Assembly: GCA_015999985.1 (NCBI GenBank)
Contig: JAECRA010000040.1
Span: 1 to 39,662 of the forward strand
Source of the DNA: Comamonadaceae bacterium
GTDB taxonomy: Bacteria; Pseudomonadota; Gammaproteobacteria; Burkholderiales; Burkholderiaceae_C
Reading direction: 5' to 3'
Length of the DNA: 39,662 bases
Part shown: positions 29,770 through 38,251 of the stretch, one piece after another
Numbering within the stretch: the first letter of the stretch is position 1
How the letters are laid out: every line of letters starts with the position of its first letter
Position numbers and translations under genes: made by a program
The notes under the pieces: model-generated
Told to the model about the DNA's origin: nothing
The model's input: only the letters and a program-made list of their open reading frames with translations
Databases searched by the model: none

Positions 29770-30911
29770 GCTTTCGCCCCGCTGGCAATGCTTTCAAAAT
29801 AAGAGCGCACCAGACTCAGGTAACGAGGGTCTTCCAGCAGGAAGGCATCGTGGCCATGGGGTGCATCGATCTCGGCGTAGCTCACGGACCGGCGGTTTTC
29901 CAGCAAGGCCTTGACGATCTCGCGCGAGCGGCTGGGTGAAAAGCGCCAGTCCGTCGTAAAGCTGGCCAAAAGGAACTTGGCCTGCGTCTGTGCCAGCGCT
30001 CTGGTCAGGTCACCGCCAAACGCCCGCGCAGGATCAAAGTAGTCCAGCGCACGTGTGATCAACAAGTAAGTGTTTGCGTCAAAGTATTCACTGAACTTGT
30101 CGCCCTGATAGCGCAGATAGCTCTCGATCTGGAACTCCACATCCTGCGTGGAATATCGGTAGCCGCTCGCGTTCTGGGTCACGACTTCTCGGAGCTCGCG
30201 GCCAAACTTCTCATTCATCACATCGTCGCTCAAGTACGTGATGTGACCAATCATGCGTGCGATACGCAAGCCGCGCTGTGGCACCACGCCATGACGGTAG
30301 AAGTGGCCACCGTAGAACTCCGGGTCTGTCACGATGGCGCGGCGCGCGACCTCGTTGAATGCAATGTTCTCGGCAGACAGGTTGGGTGCGCTGGCGATCA
30401 CCACCGCATGGCGCACGCGGTCAGGGTATTGCAGCGTCCAGGACAAGGCCTGCATGCCGCCCAGACTACCCCCCATCACCGCTGCCAGTTGCTGTATGCC
30501 CAACTCGTCCAGTAGGCGCGCTTGCGCGTCCACCCAATCTTCCACCGTCACCACTGGAAAATCAGCGCCATAGATCTGGCCGGTGTCCGGATTGACATGC
30601 ATGGGACCGGTAGAGCCGAAGCAAGAGCCCAGATTGTTGACGCCGATCACAAAAAAGCGATCGGTATCCACAGGCTTGCCAGGACCGACCATGTTGTCCC
30701 ACCAGCCTTCACTGCGCGCCTGGCCTTCGTAGACGCCCGCGACATGGTGGGAAGCATTCAGCGCGTGGCAGACAAGCACCGCGTTGCTCCGGTCCGCGTT
30801 CAGACGGCCGTAGCATTCGTAGGTCAAATCGTATCCGCGGATGGACGCGCCGCTTTGAAGAGGTAGCGGCACCTCGAAATGCATGGTTTGCGGTATGGCG
30901 ATAAGCGACAT
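29766..30911 (-). CDS. metX: MetX, homoserine O-acyltransferase (probably succinyltransferase)
   Basis: The 381-residue alpha/beta-hydrolase enzyme activates homoserine in methionine synthesis. The catalytic triad is Ser149 in MGGSLGGMQ, Asp321 in FTTDWRFSP and His354 in [22 protein letters not shown] and [18 protein letters not shown] are typical. With MetW next to it in a betaproteobacterium, succinyl-CoA is the likely donor, but specificity was not proven from residues. ATG 30911 has no ribosome site; the ATG at 30935 lies inside a repeat element and is less likely. A GC-rich repeat starts about 15 bases upstream, and beyond it is an intrinsic terminator in the sense direction, so expression may depend on read-through. 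Confidence 0.95.
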   Translation of the reverse strand: MSLIAIPQTMHFEVPLPLQSGASIRGYDLTYECYGRLNADRSNAVLVCHALNASHHVAGVYEGQARSEGWWDNMVGPGKPVDTDRFFVIGVNNLGSCFGSTGPMHVNPDTGQIYGADFPVVTVEDWVDAQARLLDELGIQQLAAVMGGSLGGMQALSWTLQYPDRVRHAVVIASAPNLSAENIAFNEVARRAIVTDPEFYGGHFYRHGVVPQRGLRIARMIGHITYLSDDVMNEKFGRELREVVTQNASGYRYSTQDVEFQIESYLRYQGDKFSEYFDANTYLLITRALDYFDPARAFGGDLTRALAQTQAKFLLASFTTDWRFSPSRSREIVKALLENRRSVSYAEIDAPHGHDAFLLEDPRYLSLVRSYFESIASGAKA

Positions 30912-30925
30912 GGCAACAAAATTTA

Positions 30926-31012
30926 GGGCCCCCATGCTCCCCCGCTTCGCGAGGTCTGCGGCTCCCTGAGTGAGAGCATTATTTTTTGGGAACGGCCCGG
31001 CAGCAACAAAAA
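30926..31012. repeat. Decayed copy of the GC-rich intergenic repeat in front of metX
   Basis: GGCCCCCATGCTCCCCCGCT followed by TCGCGAGGTCTGCGGCTCCC, then TTTTTTGGGAACGGCCCGGC and an A-rich end, aligns with the tandem repeats at 17815-17998. Several bases have diverged. It lies between the metX start and the upstream terminator. Confidence 0.7.
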
Positions 31013-31042
31013 AACCCGGTCCGCCAAAATCGAAACCGGGTT
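31008..31042 (-). terminator. Intrinsic terminator upstream of metX, sense orientation
   Basis: On the minus strand, AACCCGGT and ACCGGGTT (31035-31042 and 31013-31020) form an 8-base perfect stem that runs directly into seven T (31008-31014 as A on the plus strand). It would end transcripts coming from the right before they reach metX. Confidence 0.8.
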
Positions 31043-31109
31043 AGGTGTGCAGGCTCGAATTTAGCGGAATTTATTAAGCGCCCGCAAGCAGAGGCAAATC
31101 GGCGCTATG
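31008..31109 (-). ncRNA. Candidate short transcript: metX leader attenuator or small RNA
   Basis: A minus-strand TATACT (-10 like, 31116-31121) would start RNA near 31109. About 100 bases later transcription would end at the strong terminator 31008-31042. The RNA would have a 5' stem AGCGCC/GGCGCT (31101-31106 with 31077-31082), an A/T-rich single-stranded stretch (TTAATAAATT) and the terminator hairpin. The -35 (TGGTCA) is weak. The layout fits an Hfq-type small RNA or a conditional terminator for metX; no known family was recognised. Confidence 0.4.
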
Positions 31110-31307
31110 TGAACCAGTATAGCGCGAAGGCTTATGACTGACCATGTCTTTGGAGAAGCTTCAGAACTTACCTGACACCGCACACCAGCGCCCATCCTGG
31201 ACCCGGTTGAAGCCGCCGACATCCAGATTGAAGCGATAGTGATGGAGACGGCTTACTTCGCGATCATCGTTTAGCCTGCGTCGGAGAAGGTCCGTCTATC
31301 TCTGGTT
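31043..31307. other. Intergenic region between the MFS genes and metX
   Basis: Apart from the short-transcript candidate there is no recognisable gene here. The stretch 31141-31307 has no clear repeats or coding signal; it may hold the 3' end of the MFS operon transcript. Confidence 0.5.
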
Positions 31308-32507
31308 TTAGCTTGCCGTTCTCTTGGAACCGGCTCTTAGGCCATCCGCAAGCGTCACAAGCAAAGCAGCAGCGGCCAATCCACACGCCAACCATAGATT
31401 GGCAGCCAGACCAATTCCATCCGCGACCTGACCACCCGTCCACGACCCCAATGCAATGCCGACATTGAATACGCCTACATACAGTGCTGCGGCAATCTCA
31501 ACGGCACGCGGAGCGGCTCTCATCATCCATGTCATCAGAGCCACTGACACACCGCCATAAGCCAACCCCCATACCAGCATGACGGCAGCACCACCCATGT
31601 GAGAGCGCCCGACGGTCAGGAACAACATCGGCGTCAGCAGCAACCCGAGCGAAATCGCGGTCAAGGTCGGCGCCGTTTTGCGCGCCGCAACGATGCCTGC
31701 CAGGAAGTTGCCGACAATGCCCGCAATGCCGTAGGCGAACAGCAGTGCGCCTATCCAATACGGATCGAATCCGGACACCGACAGCAGCAAAGGTCGCACG
31801 AACGTGAAAGCCATGAAGTGGCTGGCCACCAGCAGCAGCGTCAGAATCAGCCCGACTTGCAACTTGGGGTTGCCGAGTTGCTCAAGGAACTGGCGTACGG
31901 TGGCTGAGCTGGCGGCCGGCAGCGCAGGAATGACGCCAAGATGAAGGGCCAGCACCAGTCCACTGAACAATGCCATGCTGGCGAAAGCCCAGCGCCATCC
32001 GGCGAAGTCGCCCACCAGCGCCCCGAGCGGTACCCCCAGCACGGATGCGGCCGCCACGCCGCCGAAGATGATGGAGGTTGCCAAGCCGACCGCATGACCC
32101 GGAACCAGCCGCGCAGCCAGGCCACCAGCAATCGCCCATATGCCACCCATGCAGAAGCCAACTAACACTCGGGCCGCCAGCATCCAGCCCAGGCTTGGCG
32201 CCAATGCCGATGCAATGTTGGCGATCACCAGTAGGCCCAACAATCCGCACATAATCCGTCGCCGATCCATGCCGCCGGATGCGATCACCACCAGCGGCGC
32301 GAATAGCGCTGCGAGCAACGCGGGCAGTGAAATCGTCAGGCCGGCGGTTCCGGTGGAAATGTCCAGCGTGTCGGCGATGGGTGTCAGCAGACCGACCGGG
32401 AGCATTTCCGTAGTCACGATAGAGAAGGTGGCAAGACCAACAGCCGTCACAGCAAGCCATGGACGTTCGGCGCAGGCCCCTTCGGAAGCATTTAAAGACA
32501 TGCTCAT
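31308..32507 (-). CDS. MFS transporter, DHA1 efflux type
   Basis: The 399-residue inner-membrane protein has 12 predicted helices and resembles AraJ/NepI/PbuE-like proton antiporters. Helix 1 reads WLAVTAVGLATFSIVTTEMLPVG with the TEMLPVGLL pattern of this group, the helix 2-3 loop has GGMDRRRIMCG (motif A-like), and helices 4-5 read RVLVGFCMGGIWAIAGGLAARLVP and GVPLGALVGDFAGWRWAF. It probably exports a drug, purine or sugar-like compound. AAGGA stands eight bases before the ATG at 32507. It lies 40 bases after the other MFS gene and the pair is divergent from a TetR regulator, so the operon is likely inducible. Confidence 0.9.
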   Translation of the reverse strand: MSMSLNASEGACAERPWLAVTAVGLATFSIVTTEMLPVGLLTPIADTLDISTGTAGLTISLPALLAALFAPLVVIASGGMDRRRIMCGLLGLLVIANIASALAPSLGWMLAARVLVGFCMGGIWAIAGGLAARLVPGHAVGLATSIIFGGVAAASVLGVPLGALVGDFAGWRWAFASMALFSGLVLALHLGVIPALPAASSATVRQFLEQLGNPKLQVGLILTLLLVASHFMAFTFVRPLLLSVSGFDPYWIGALLFAYGIAGIVGNFLAGIVAARKTAPTLTAISLGLLLTPMLFLTVGRSHMGGAAVMLVWGLAYGGVSVALMTWMMRAAPRAVEIAAALYVGVFNVGIALGSWTGGQVADGIGLAANLWLACGLAAAALLVTLADGLRAGSKRTAS

Positions 32508-32547
32508 CGCTTGATTCCTTGAAATGGTGAGACAGGGTGTGTCGGCG

Positions 32548-33750
32548 TCACGCGACAGTCGATACTGGCGAGCCATGCCCGTGAAGGCGCTGATGCCCCC
32601 TCAGCGCCACCAGCATCACCACCACCCCGGCACATAGCGCGACCGCGAATCCGGCCCGCGCGCCGCCGTCATCCACCAAGCGGCCAGACGCCACCGCGCC
32701 CAGCGCCACGCCCACATTCAGTCCGGCCAGCAACCAAGTCATGCCTTCGGTCAGTTGATGCGGCGGCACCAGGCGCTCCACTAGAGACATCGCCACGATC
32801 AAGGTGGGTGCAAAGAACAGCCCCGCTACCAGTACCGCTCCAACCAACGCGGGAACGCTGTTCACCAGCAGCAGGGGCAACGTGGTTGCCGCCGTCGCCA
32901 CACCTCCCATCAATAACAGCCGGTGCGGTGGCAATTGCAGCTTCAGCACGCCCAGCAGCAGGCCGGAGAGACAGGAACCAGTGGCATAGGCCGCCAAGAC
33001 CAAGCTGGCTGCAGCCGGCTGGCCCAGTTGTTCGGCAAAGGCCACGCTGACGATGTCCACCGTGCCGACGATGACGCCCATTGCGATCATCAGCAGTGCA
33101 AGCAGTCTTACGTTCGCCAGTCGAATCACCGATGCGTGCGCGGCGGCGCCTTTCGCTTCGACCGGAGGTTCAGTGCCGGGTTGCAAGACCAGCGCCAACA
33201 CACCCAAGATCAGCAACAGCGCCGCTGCCATCAGGCCAGCCTGCGGAAACACCGCCACTGAAAGCCCCAAGGAGAGCGGGGGGCCAGCGATGAAGGTGAC
33301 TTCATCGAGCACTGTTTCCAGCGAGTAGGCCGTCCGCAAGCGTGACTGACCCCGGTAGAGCGCCGTCCAGCGCGCCCGCACCATCGCCGACATGCTGGGC
33401 ATGAAGCCCGCCAGCATGGCGCCGAAGAACAAAGTCCAGTCCGCTGCCAACCGCCAGGATCCCGCGAGTAAAAGCAGCAGGCCGATGACGCTAATGGCCG
33501 TGGCGGCGGGTAGCACGCGTTTTTGTCCATGTCGATCCACCAGTCGGGATATCTGCGGCGATAGCAGAGCGTAGGTCAACACAAAGGTGGCTGATACGAC
33601 CCCAGCCAGTGCAAAGCTGCCGCGCAGTTGGGACAGCAAGGCGATGACGCCAATGCCCGTCATCGGCAGCGGAATCCGCGCCAACAGGCCGGCTAAGGCA
33701 AACCCCCTGGTGCCGGGTGCTGCAAAAAGTTCTCGATAAGGGTTGACCAT
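32548..33750 (-). CDS. MFS transporter, second member of the pair
   Basis: The 400-residue membrane protein of the major facilitator superfamily has 12 hydrophobic segments, for example GVVSATFVLTYALLSPQISR, the loop RLVDRHGQKRVLP (motif A-like), AATAISVIGLLLLLAGSW and LVPPHQLTEGMTWLLAGLNVG. It is not close in sequence to the downstream MFS protein. ATG 33750 is preceded by GGAAAA; a longer frame to 33828 would start inside the TetR operator region. It is the first gene of the two-gene operon controlled from the divergent TetR region. Substrate unknown; it could be an exporter of the inducer. Confidence 0.88.
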   Translation of the reverse strand: MVNPYRELFAAPGTRGFALAGLLARIPLPMTGIGVIALLSQLRGSFALAGVVSATFVLTYALLSPQISRLVDRHGQKRVLPAATAISVIGLLLLLAGSWRLAADWTLFFGAMLAGFMPSMSAMVRARWTALYRGQSRLRTAYSLETVLDEVTFIAGPPLSLGLSVAVFPQAGLMAAALLLILGVLALVLQPGTEPPVEAKGAAAHASVIRLANVRLLALLMIAMGVIVGTVDIVSVAFAEQLGQPAAASLVLAAYATGSCLSGLLLGVLKLQLPPHRLLLMGGVATAATTLPLLLVNSVPALVGAVLVAGLFFAPTLIVAMSLVERLVPPHQLTEGMTWLLAGLNVGVALGAVASGRLVDDGGARAGFAVALCAGVVVMLVALRGHQRLHGHGSPVSTVA

Positions 33751-33799
33751 CTCATTTTCCGTGGGCGCCCCCTTGCCATGACCAAGCGAGGCGGCGAAA

Positions 33800-33873
33800 A
33801 TACATACACTGCGTATGAATAGCATCATATATTCATACGAAGTGTTTGTAAATAATCATGCGTCCCGTATGTA
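33800..33873. promoter_or_regulatory. TetR operator-like inverted repeats in the divergent promoter region
   Basis: CGTATGAAT (33812-33820) and ATTCATACG (33831-33839) are a perfect 9-base inverted repeat around AGCATCATAT. Outer elements TACATAC (33801-33807) and GTATGTA (33867-33873) are also inverted copies. The second outer element touches the ribosome site AAGGAG of the TetR gene. The set lies between the two divergent genes and is a strong candidate for TetR binding and autoregulation. Confidence 0.65.
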
Positions 33874-33884
33874 AGGAGAATTGA

Positions 33885-34472
33885 ATGGTTCGCCGCACCC
33901 GCGCCGAGATGGAGGAAACCCGAGCCACATTGCTAGCGACCGCCCGCAGGGTGTTTCGCGAGCGCGGCTACGCTGACACGTCGATGGACGACCTCACCGC
34001 CCAGGCCGGCCTGACCCGTGGCGCGCTCTATCACCACTTCGGCGACAAGAAGGGCCTGCTGGCGGCGGCGGTGGAGCAGATTGACTCGGAGATGGATATA
34101 CGCCTGCAGGCCATCTCCGACAACGCCGAAGATGCTTGGGAAGGCTTTCGCAGCCGCTGCAACGCATATTTGAAAATGGCACTCGAGCCAGAAATCCAGC
34201 GCATCGTGCTGCGCGACGCCAGGGCTGTGCTGGGTGGTGCCTCACCCGAATCGCAACACCATTGCATCGAGTCCATGCAGCGCCTGATCGACAAGCTTAT
34301 CCAGCAGAATGTGGTGGCTGAGGCCGATCCGCAGGCACTGGCATCGCTGATCTACGGTAGCCTGGCGGAAGCAGCGCTCTGGATCGCAGATGGTGAGGAC
34401 GGCGATGCCCGACTGGAAAGCGGTTTGGCTGCTCTGAATTTGCTGCTGCGTGGATTGTTGGTAAAGCCATAG
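33885..34472 (+). CDS. TetR/AcrR-family transcriptional repressor
   Basis: The 195-residue regulator begins with a typical TetR DNA-binding domain: EETRATLLATARRVFRERGY, then the helix-turn-helix TSMDDLTAQAGLTRGALYHHF (residues 32-52) and GDKKGLLAAAVEQ. The C-terminal all-helical part (about 65-195) would bind an inducer. The MVRRTRAEMEETR start and general form resemble repressors of efflux pumps (AcrR/TtgR-like). A strong AAGGAG lies before the ATG. It is divergent from the two-gene MFS operon, which it probably represses together with itself. Confidence 0.93.
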   Translation: MVRRTRAEMEETRATLLATARRVFRERGYADTSMDDLTAQAGLTRGALYHHFGDKKGLLAAAVEQIDSEMDIRLQAISDNAEDAWEGFRSRCNAYLKMALEPEIQRIVLRDARAVLGGASPESQHHCIESMQRLIDKLIQQNVVAEADPQALASLIYGSLAEAALWIADGEDGDARLESGLAALNLLLRGLLVKP

Positions 34473-34736
34473 CGTCACGGCACAGCAAGGCCACGTTGCC
34501 GGCCTAGCTCCAGCGAGACGCCGCCGCCGTACACCATCACTGCTATCTGCTAGCCCAGCCGCTATTCGATCACCAGAAGCCACGGCGACAGGCTGCGTCC
34601 GGCGGCCACATCCGGGCGTGGCATTGCCAGGGCGATCGCATGGGCATAGTGCCACCGCCCGCATCCGAGAGGCTTCGCAGAGCATCTCGAAGGACCCCAT
34701 AATGGTGCATCCCTGATCCAACTAGAGGAAGACACA
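34473..34736. other. Intergenic region before the fourth Bug gene
   Basis: This 264-base stretch has no convincing gene on either strand. It contains CATAAT (34698-34703), a possible -10 for the Bug gene, without a clear -35. Confidence 0.5.
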
Positions 34737-35735
34737 ATGAACCCAGATTTGCGCAAGTCCACGGTTGCACTCTTGTCCGGCATGCTCACGTGTTCACTAC
34801 TTCTGGCAGGCGCATCCGCTACCGCGCAGACTGCGGATACCTTTCCTACCAAGCCCGTGCGCATCATGTACCCCTTCTCACCGGGCGGGGGCATGGAGGT
34901 CGTTCTGCGCGCCATGGCAGAGGGCATGCAGAAATCCATGGGCCAGCCCGTGATCGTGGACAACCGGACGGGCGCGGGCGGTGCCATTGCAGCCAATGCC
35001 GCCGCCACGGCACCCGCGGATGGCTACACCCTGTTTGTCGGCCCGGTGGGCATTGCCACCATCACGCCCCATCTGCGCAAACTGCCGTATGACGCGCAAA
35101 AAGACCTGATTCCCGTCGCCAAGTTGTCGGAGTTCTACCCGGCCTACACCATCTCCAACAATCTGCCGATCAAGAATCTGCAGGAGTTCATTGCTTACGC
35201 CAAGGCACACCCCGGAGAGATCAGCTACGCCACCTCTGGCGTGGGCTCTCAAGGCCATCTGGGCGGTGAGATCATGCAGAAGAACTGGGGCATCAAGATG
35301 ACCCACGTGCCCTACAAGGGCGCAGCTGAAATCACCACGGACTTGATCGCCGGCCGCGTGAACATGAGCAGCGATGTGACCATGCTGCAGTACGCCAAAC
35401 AAGGCAAGATGAAACTGCTGGCTACGCAATCGCCCCAGCGTCTGGCGGATTTCCCGGATGTGCCGCTGGTGTCGGAAGCCGGTGTGCCTGACCCTGGCAC
35501 CAGGGGCACATGGTTTGGAGCGTTTGCACCCAAGGGCACGCCTCAGGCCGTGATCGACCGACTGGCAGCAGAGTTCGAGAAAGCACTCAAACAACCCGAC
35601 GTCGCCACGCGCATGGCGCCGTATGCCATGGTGCCCGCCTTCGCTGGTCCGGCGGCGTTCCGCAAGCAATGGGAGCAGGACTATGAGCTCTATGGGCGGA
35701 CGATCAGGGAACTTGGACTCAAGCTAGAGAACTAG
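34737..35735 (+). CDS. Bug-family periplasmic solute receptor, fourth copy
   Basis: The 332-residue TTT-type receptor has a signal peptide (STVALLSGMLTCSLLLAGAS, cleavage near ATA|Q). The family core reads FPTKPVRIMYPFSPGGGMEVV, DNRTGAGGAIAANAAA, PADGYTLFVG, KLPYDAQKDLIPVAKL and VPYKGAAEITTDLIAGRVNM. AGAGGAAG is seven bases before the ATG. It is the first gene of a rightward group followed by an NDP-forming acyl-CoA synthetase and a crotonase, suggesting uptake of an acid that is then activated. A 290-base repeat-rich gap separates it from the synthetase, so cotranscription is uncertain. Confidence 0.93.
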   Translation: MNPDLRKSTVALLSGMLTCSLLLAGASATAQTADTFPTKPVRIMYPFSPGGGMEVVLRAMAEGMQKSMGQPVIVDNRTGAGGAIAANAAATAPADGYTLFVGPVGIATITPHLRKLPYDAQKDLIPVAKLSEFYPAYTISNNLPIKNLQEFIAYAKAHPGEISYATSGVGSQGHLGGEIMQKNWGIKMTHVPYKGAAEITTDLIAGRVNMSSDVTMLQYAKQGKMKLLATQSPQRLADFPDVPLVSEAGVPDPGTRGTWFGAFAPKGTPQAVIDRLAAEFEKALKQPDVATRMAPYAMVPAFAGPAAFRKQWEQDYELYGRTIRELGLKLEN

Positions 35736-36025
35736 GCTCCCCCTGAGTCGCTGACGCGCCTTCCCCCCGAAGGGGGACGCAGCCAGCGGCCTGGCAAAGC
35801 CAGCTCCGCGGCTACTTCCGAATGGCCTGCTCCGCGGCCGTTAGGGCCATTGGGGGCGTAGTTCTGCGGGGCTCAATTAAGGCGTCTTCGCTGGTGAGCT
35901 ACAACAGCTCGGTGGAGATGGCGCGATTTGCTCTTTTGATCCCTTGAGACGTCGAAGTTACGGGTCTCTTGGCATTTTGGTTTGGTGTCGCCGGTGGTGC
36001 GACGCTTCGATGAAGAATTGAATTC
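35736..36025. repeat. GC-rich repeat-like spacer with several inverted repeats
   Basis: The spacer contains CCCCCCGAAGGGGG (35764-35777 region), paired TCCGCGGC-type blocks near 35806 and 35831, and a CCCCCT...GGGGGC frame around about 130 bases. It looks like the intergenic GC-rich repeats common in this group of bacteria and similar in style to 17815-17998. No gene is seen. Confidence 0.6.
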
Positions 36026-38191
36026 ATGATGGAAGTCACTTTGAAAGCCTCCACAACATCTTCTCTGCGGGCTGTGCACACGGCTTTGAATCCTCGCGGC
36101 ATTGCGATTCTGGGGGCTTCGGATGATCTGGTGAAATGGGGCGGCAGCATGCTGAACCTGCTGCGCAAGTTTCATTGGGATGGGGCGGTCTATCCGGTCA
36201 ATCCTCGGGCGAGCGAAGTTCAGGGCCTGAAGGCCTACCCTAGCGTGAGCGCCATCGGGCAGCCGGTGGATGTGGCGCTGATCGCAGTGCCACAAGAGCG
36301 CACCGAAGCAGCGTTTGAGGATTGCGCTACGGCAGGGGTCAAGGTGATCTTGATGGTCACTTCCCAGTTCGCTGAGAGCGGGCCGGAAGGCGCACTGCTG
36401 CAAGACACGCTGCTCGCCATTGCCAAGCGCGCGGGTATGCGCGTGATCGGCCCTAATTGCATGGGCTATTTTCACAGCCATGCGAGCATGAACTTGCTCA
36501 ACTCTCAGGCGCTCATGCGCAATGACATTTTGGTCAAAGGAGAGATCGCGCTTATCAGTCAAAGTGGGGCGTTGGCTGGAGCGATGCTCTCGCGTGCCTA
36601 CGATCTGGGCACAGGCTTTTCCATCTGCGTCTCGCTGGGCAATCAGGCCGATCTGGAAGTGTCGGATTTCCTTGAGTACGCCATCGAAGACGAGCACTCG
36701 AAAGTCATTGCACTGTATGTAGAAGGTATCAGGGACGGCACGCGCTTTCTGGCGCTTTTGCGACGCGCACGCGCTGCTGGCAAACCAGTACTGATCGTAA
36801 AAGCAGGGCGTACGGCGCTGGGCCAGAAGGCGGTGCAGTCGCATACTGCCAGCTTGGCGGGCGAGTACCGGGTCTTCGAATCTGTGGTGCGCGCCGCAGG
36901 GGCCGTTCTGGTCGACGATTTTCTGGAGTTGATTGCGCAAGCTGCAGCCTGGACTCACCTGCCCGCGCCCAGCGGCCCACAGGTCGCGGTGCTGTCAGGC
37001 TCCGGAGGTGGCGGCGCGGTGGCCAGCGATCTCGTGGGAGAAACGGGCTTGCAGGCCGCCACGCTGGGCCCTGCGACCATTCAAAGCCTGCTACCGCTGA
37101 TGCCTGAGTCCGGAGCCCGTCTACCTTTTGACCTGGGGGCCATCCCGGGCCCCATGCGCGCCAGCGATCCCCAGTGGCTGCGCAAGGTGCTCGAGACCAT
37201 GCTGACCGACCCCGATGTGGGCGCAGGACTTTTTCTCATGACCACCATGCCTGAGATGGTGCAGTCAGCGGACACCATTGTTGAAATCAACCGGCAGGGC
37301 CGCAAACCTGTGGCCTTCGTCAACGCGGCGGGCAGCGCCGGCGCGCAGGCGGGTGCGCGCCTCAAGGAGGCGGGCCTGGTCAACTTCGCCAACATCAAGG
37401 AGGCGCTGGGCTATCTGCGCAACCGCCTTGCGTGGCAGACCTGGCAAGCATCAGAAGGAGCATCGGGTGGCGCCAACGTGGCTGCTGACGTAGAGCAAAT
37501 CGCCACCACGATGTCTCCCGGCCTGGTCACGGAACACGACACCAAACGCCTGCTGGCTGCAGCGGGAATCCCTGTGACGCGAGGGGAAGTCGCCACCAGC
37601 GAAGAGCACGCTGTGCGGGTTGCACGCGATATTGGCTACCCTGTGGTGATGAAACTGGTTTCCGCCCAGATCTCTCACAAGAGCGATGTTGGTGGCGTGG
37701 TGCTGGGTGTGGCCGACGACGAGTCCGTACGTCGCCACTTTCAAACTTTACAGCAGGCCACGCTGAAGGTCGCAGGCGCAGTGTTCGAAGGCGCTCTGGT
37801 CCAACAGCAGGCGCGTGCCGATTCCGAAGTGCTGATAGGCACCAAGTGGGATACGCAATATGGCCCCATGCTCATGATCGGCATCGGCGGCACCCTCGTA
37901 GAACTTCTGCAAGACACGGCTCTATTGCCTGCGGACTCTGATGCCAGATCCATTGAACGCGCCATCAGGGGCCTGCGCCTGTTTCCGCTGCTTGATGGTT
38001 ACCGCGGCAAACCCAAGGCGAACCTGGGCGCGTTGGTAGATATGGCGCTACGCTTTGGACGCATGGCAACTCAATTGGGCGAGCGCCTGGCAGAGTGCGA
38101 GGCCAATCCAGTGATGGTGAGCGGTGATCAGGTCATCGTTGCCGACGCCCGTGCTGTGTGGCAGCCAGAGGCGCAAGCGCGGCCCGCCTGA
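36026..38191 (+). CDS. NDP-forming acyl-CoA synthetase (acetate-CoA ligase family), second copy
   Basis: The 721-residue enzyme has the same layout as the one at 13988-16258. It has a CoA-binding domain (LNPRGIAILGASDDLVKWGG, near residues 21-40), ligase-like domains with ALISQSGALAGAML and phospho-acceptor His273 in QSHTASLAGEYRVFE, and a C-terminal ATP-grasp part (IGYPVVMKLVSAQISHKSDVGG, IGIGGTLVELLQDTAL, ECEANPVMVSG). It lacks the heptapeptide tail. It would form acyl-CoA with release of ADP. ATG 36026 or 36029 are both possible. It is followed by a crotonase gene, and a Bug gene lies upstream, so it likely activates the acid bound by that receptor. Confidence 0.93.
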   Translation: MMEVTLKASTTSSLRAVHTALNPRGIAILGASDDLVKWGGSMLNLLRKFHWDGAVYPVNPRASEVQGLKAYPSVSAIGQPVDVALIAVPQERTEAAFEDCATAGVKVILMVTSQFAESGPEGALLQDTLLAIAKRAGMRVIGPNCMGYFHSHASMNLLNSQALMRNDILVKGEIALISQSGALAGAMLSRAYDLGTGFSICVSLGNQADLEVSDFLEYAIEDEHSKVIALYVEGIRDGTRFLALLRRARAAGKPVLIVKAGRTALGQKAVQSHTASLAGEYRVFESVVRAAGAVLVDDFLELIAQAAAWTHLPAPSGPQVAVLSGSGGGGAVASDLVGETGLQAATLGPATIQSLLPLMPESGARLPFDLGAIPGPMRASDPQWLRKVLETMLTDPDVGAGLFLMTTMPEMVQSADTIVEINRQGRKPVAFVNAAGSAGAQAGARLKEAGLVNFANIKEALGYLRNRLAWQTWQASEGASGGANVAADVEQIATTMSPGLVTEHDTKRLLAAAGIPVTRGEVATSEEHAVRVARDIGYPVVMKLVSAQISHKSDVGGVVLGVADDESVRRHFQTLQQATLKVAGAVFEGALVQQQARADSEVLIGTKWDTQYGPMLMIGIGGTLVELLQDTALLPADSDARSIERAIRGLRLFPLLDGYRGKPKANLGALVDMALRFGRMATQLGERLAECEANPVMVSGDQVIVADARAVWQPEAQARPA

Positions 38192-38251
38192 CACATTGAC
38201 TTGCGAAACCTCCGCACCACCCCTCATCCACTCAAAATAGTATTCACCGAC

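Noticed and set aside
31141..31307. Possible gene remnant downstream of the MFS operon
   Set aside because: Both strands were read; no protein motif or repeat match within the window supports it.
34562..35008. Minus-strand frame before and into the fourth Bug gene
   Set aside because: It overlaps the conserved Bug signal peptide and first domain; no recognisable product, so it was treated as a shadow frame.
35736..35870. Mobile element end
   Set aside because: GC-rich inverted repeats are present but there is no transposase, target duplication or terminal inverted repeat pair that can be shown.
35873..36958. 361-codon minus-strand open frame
   Set aside because: It is antisense to the CoA-binding half of the second synthetase; no conserved domain seen.
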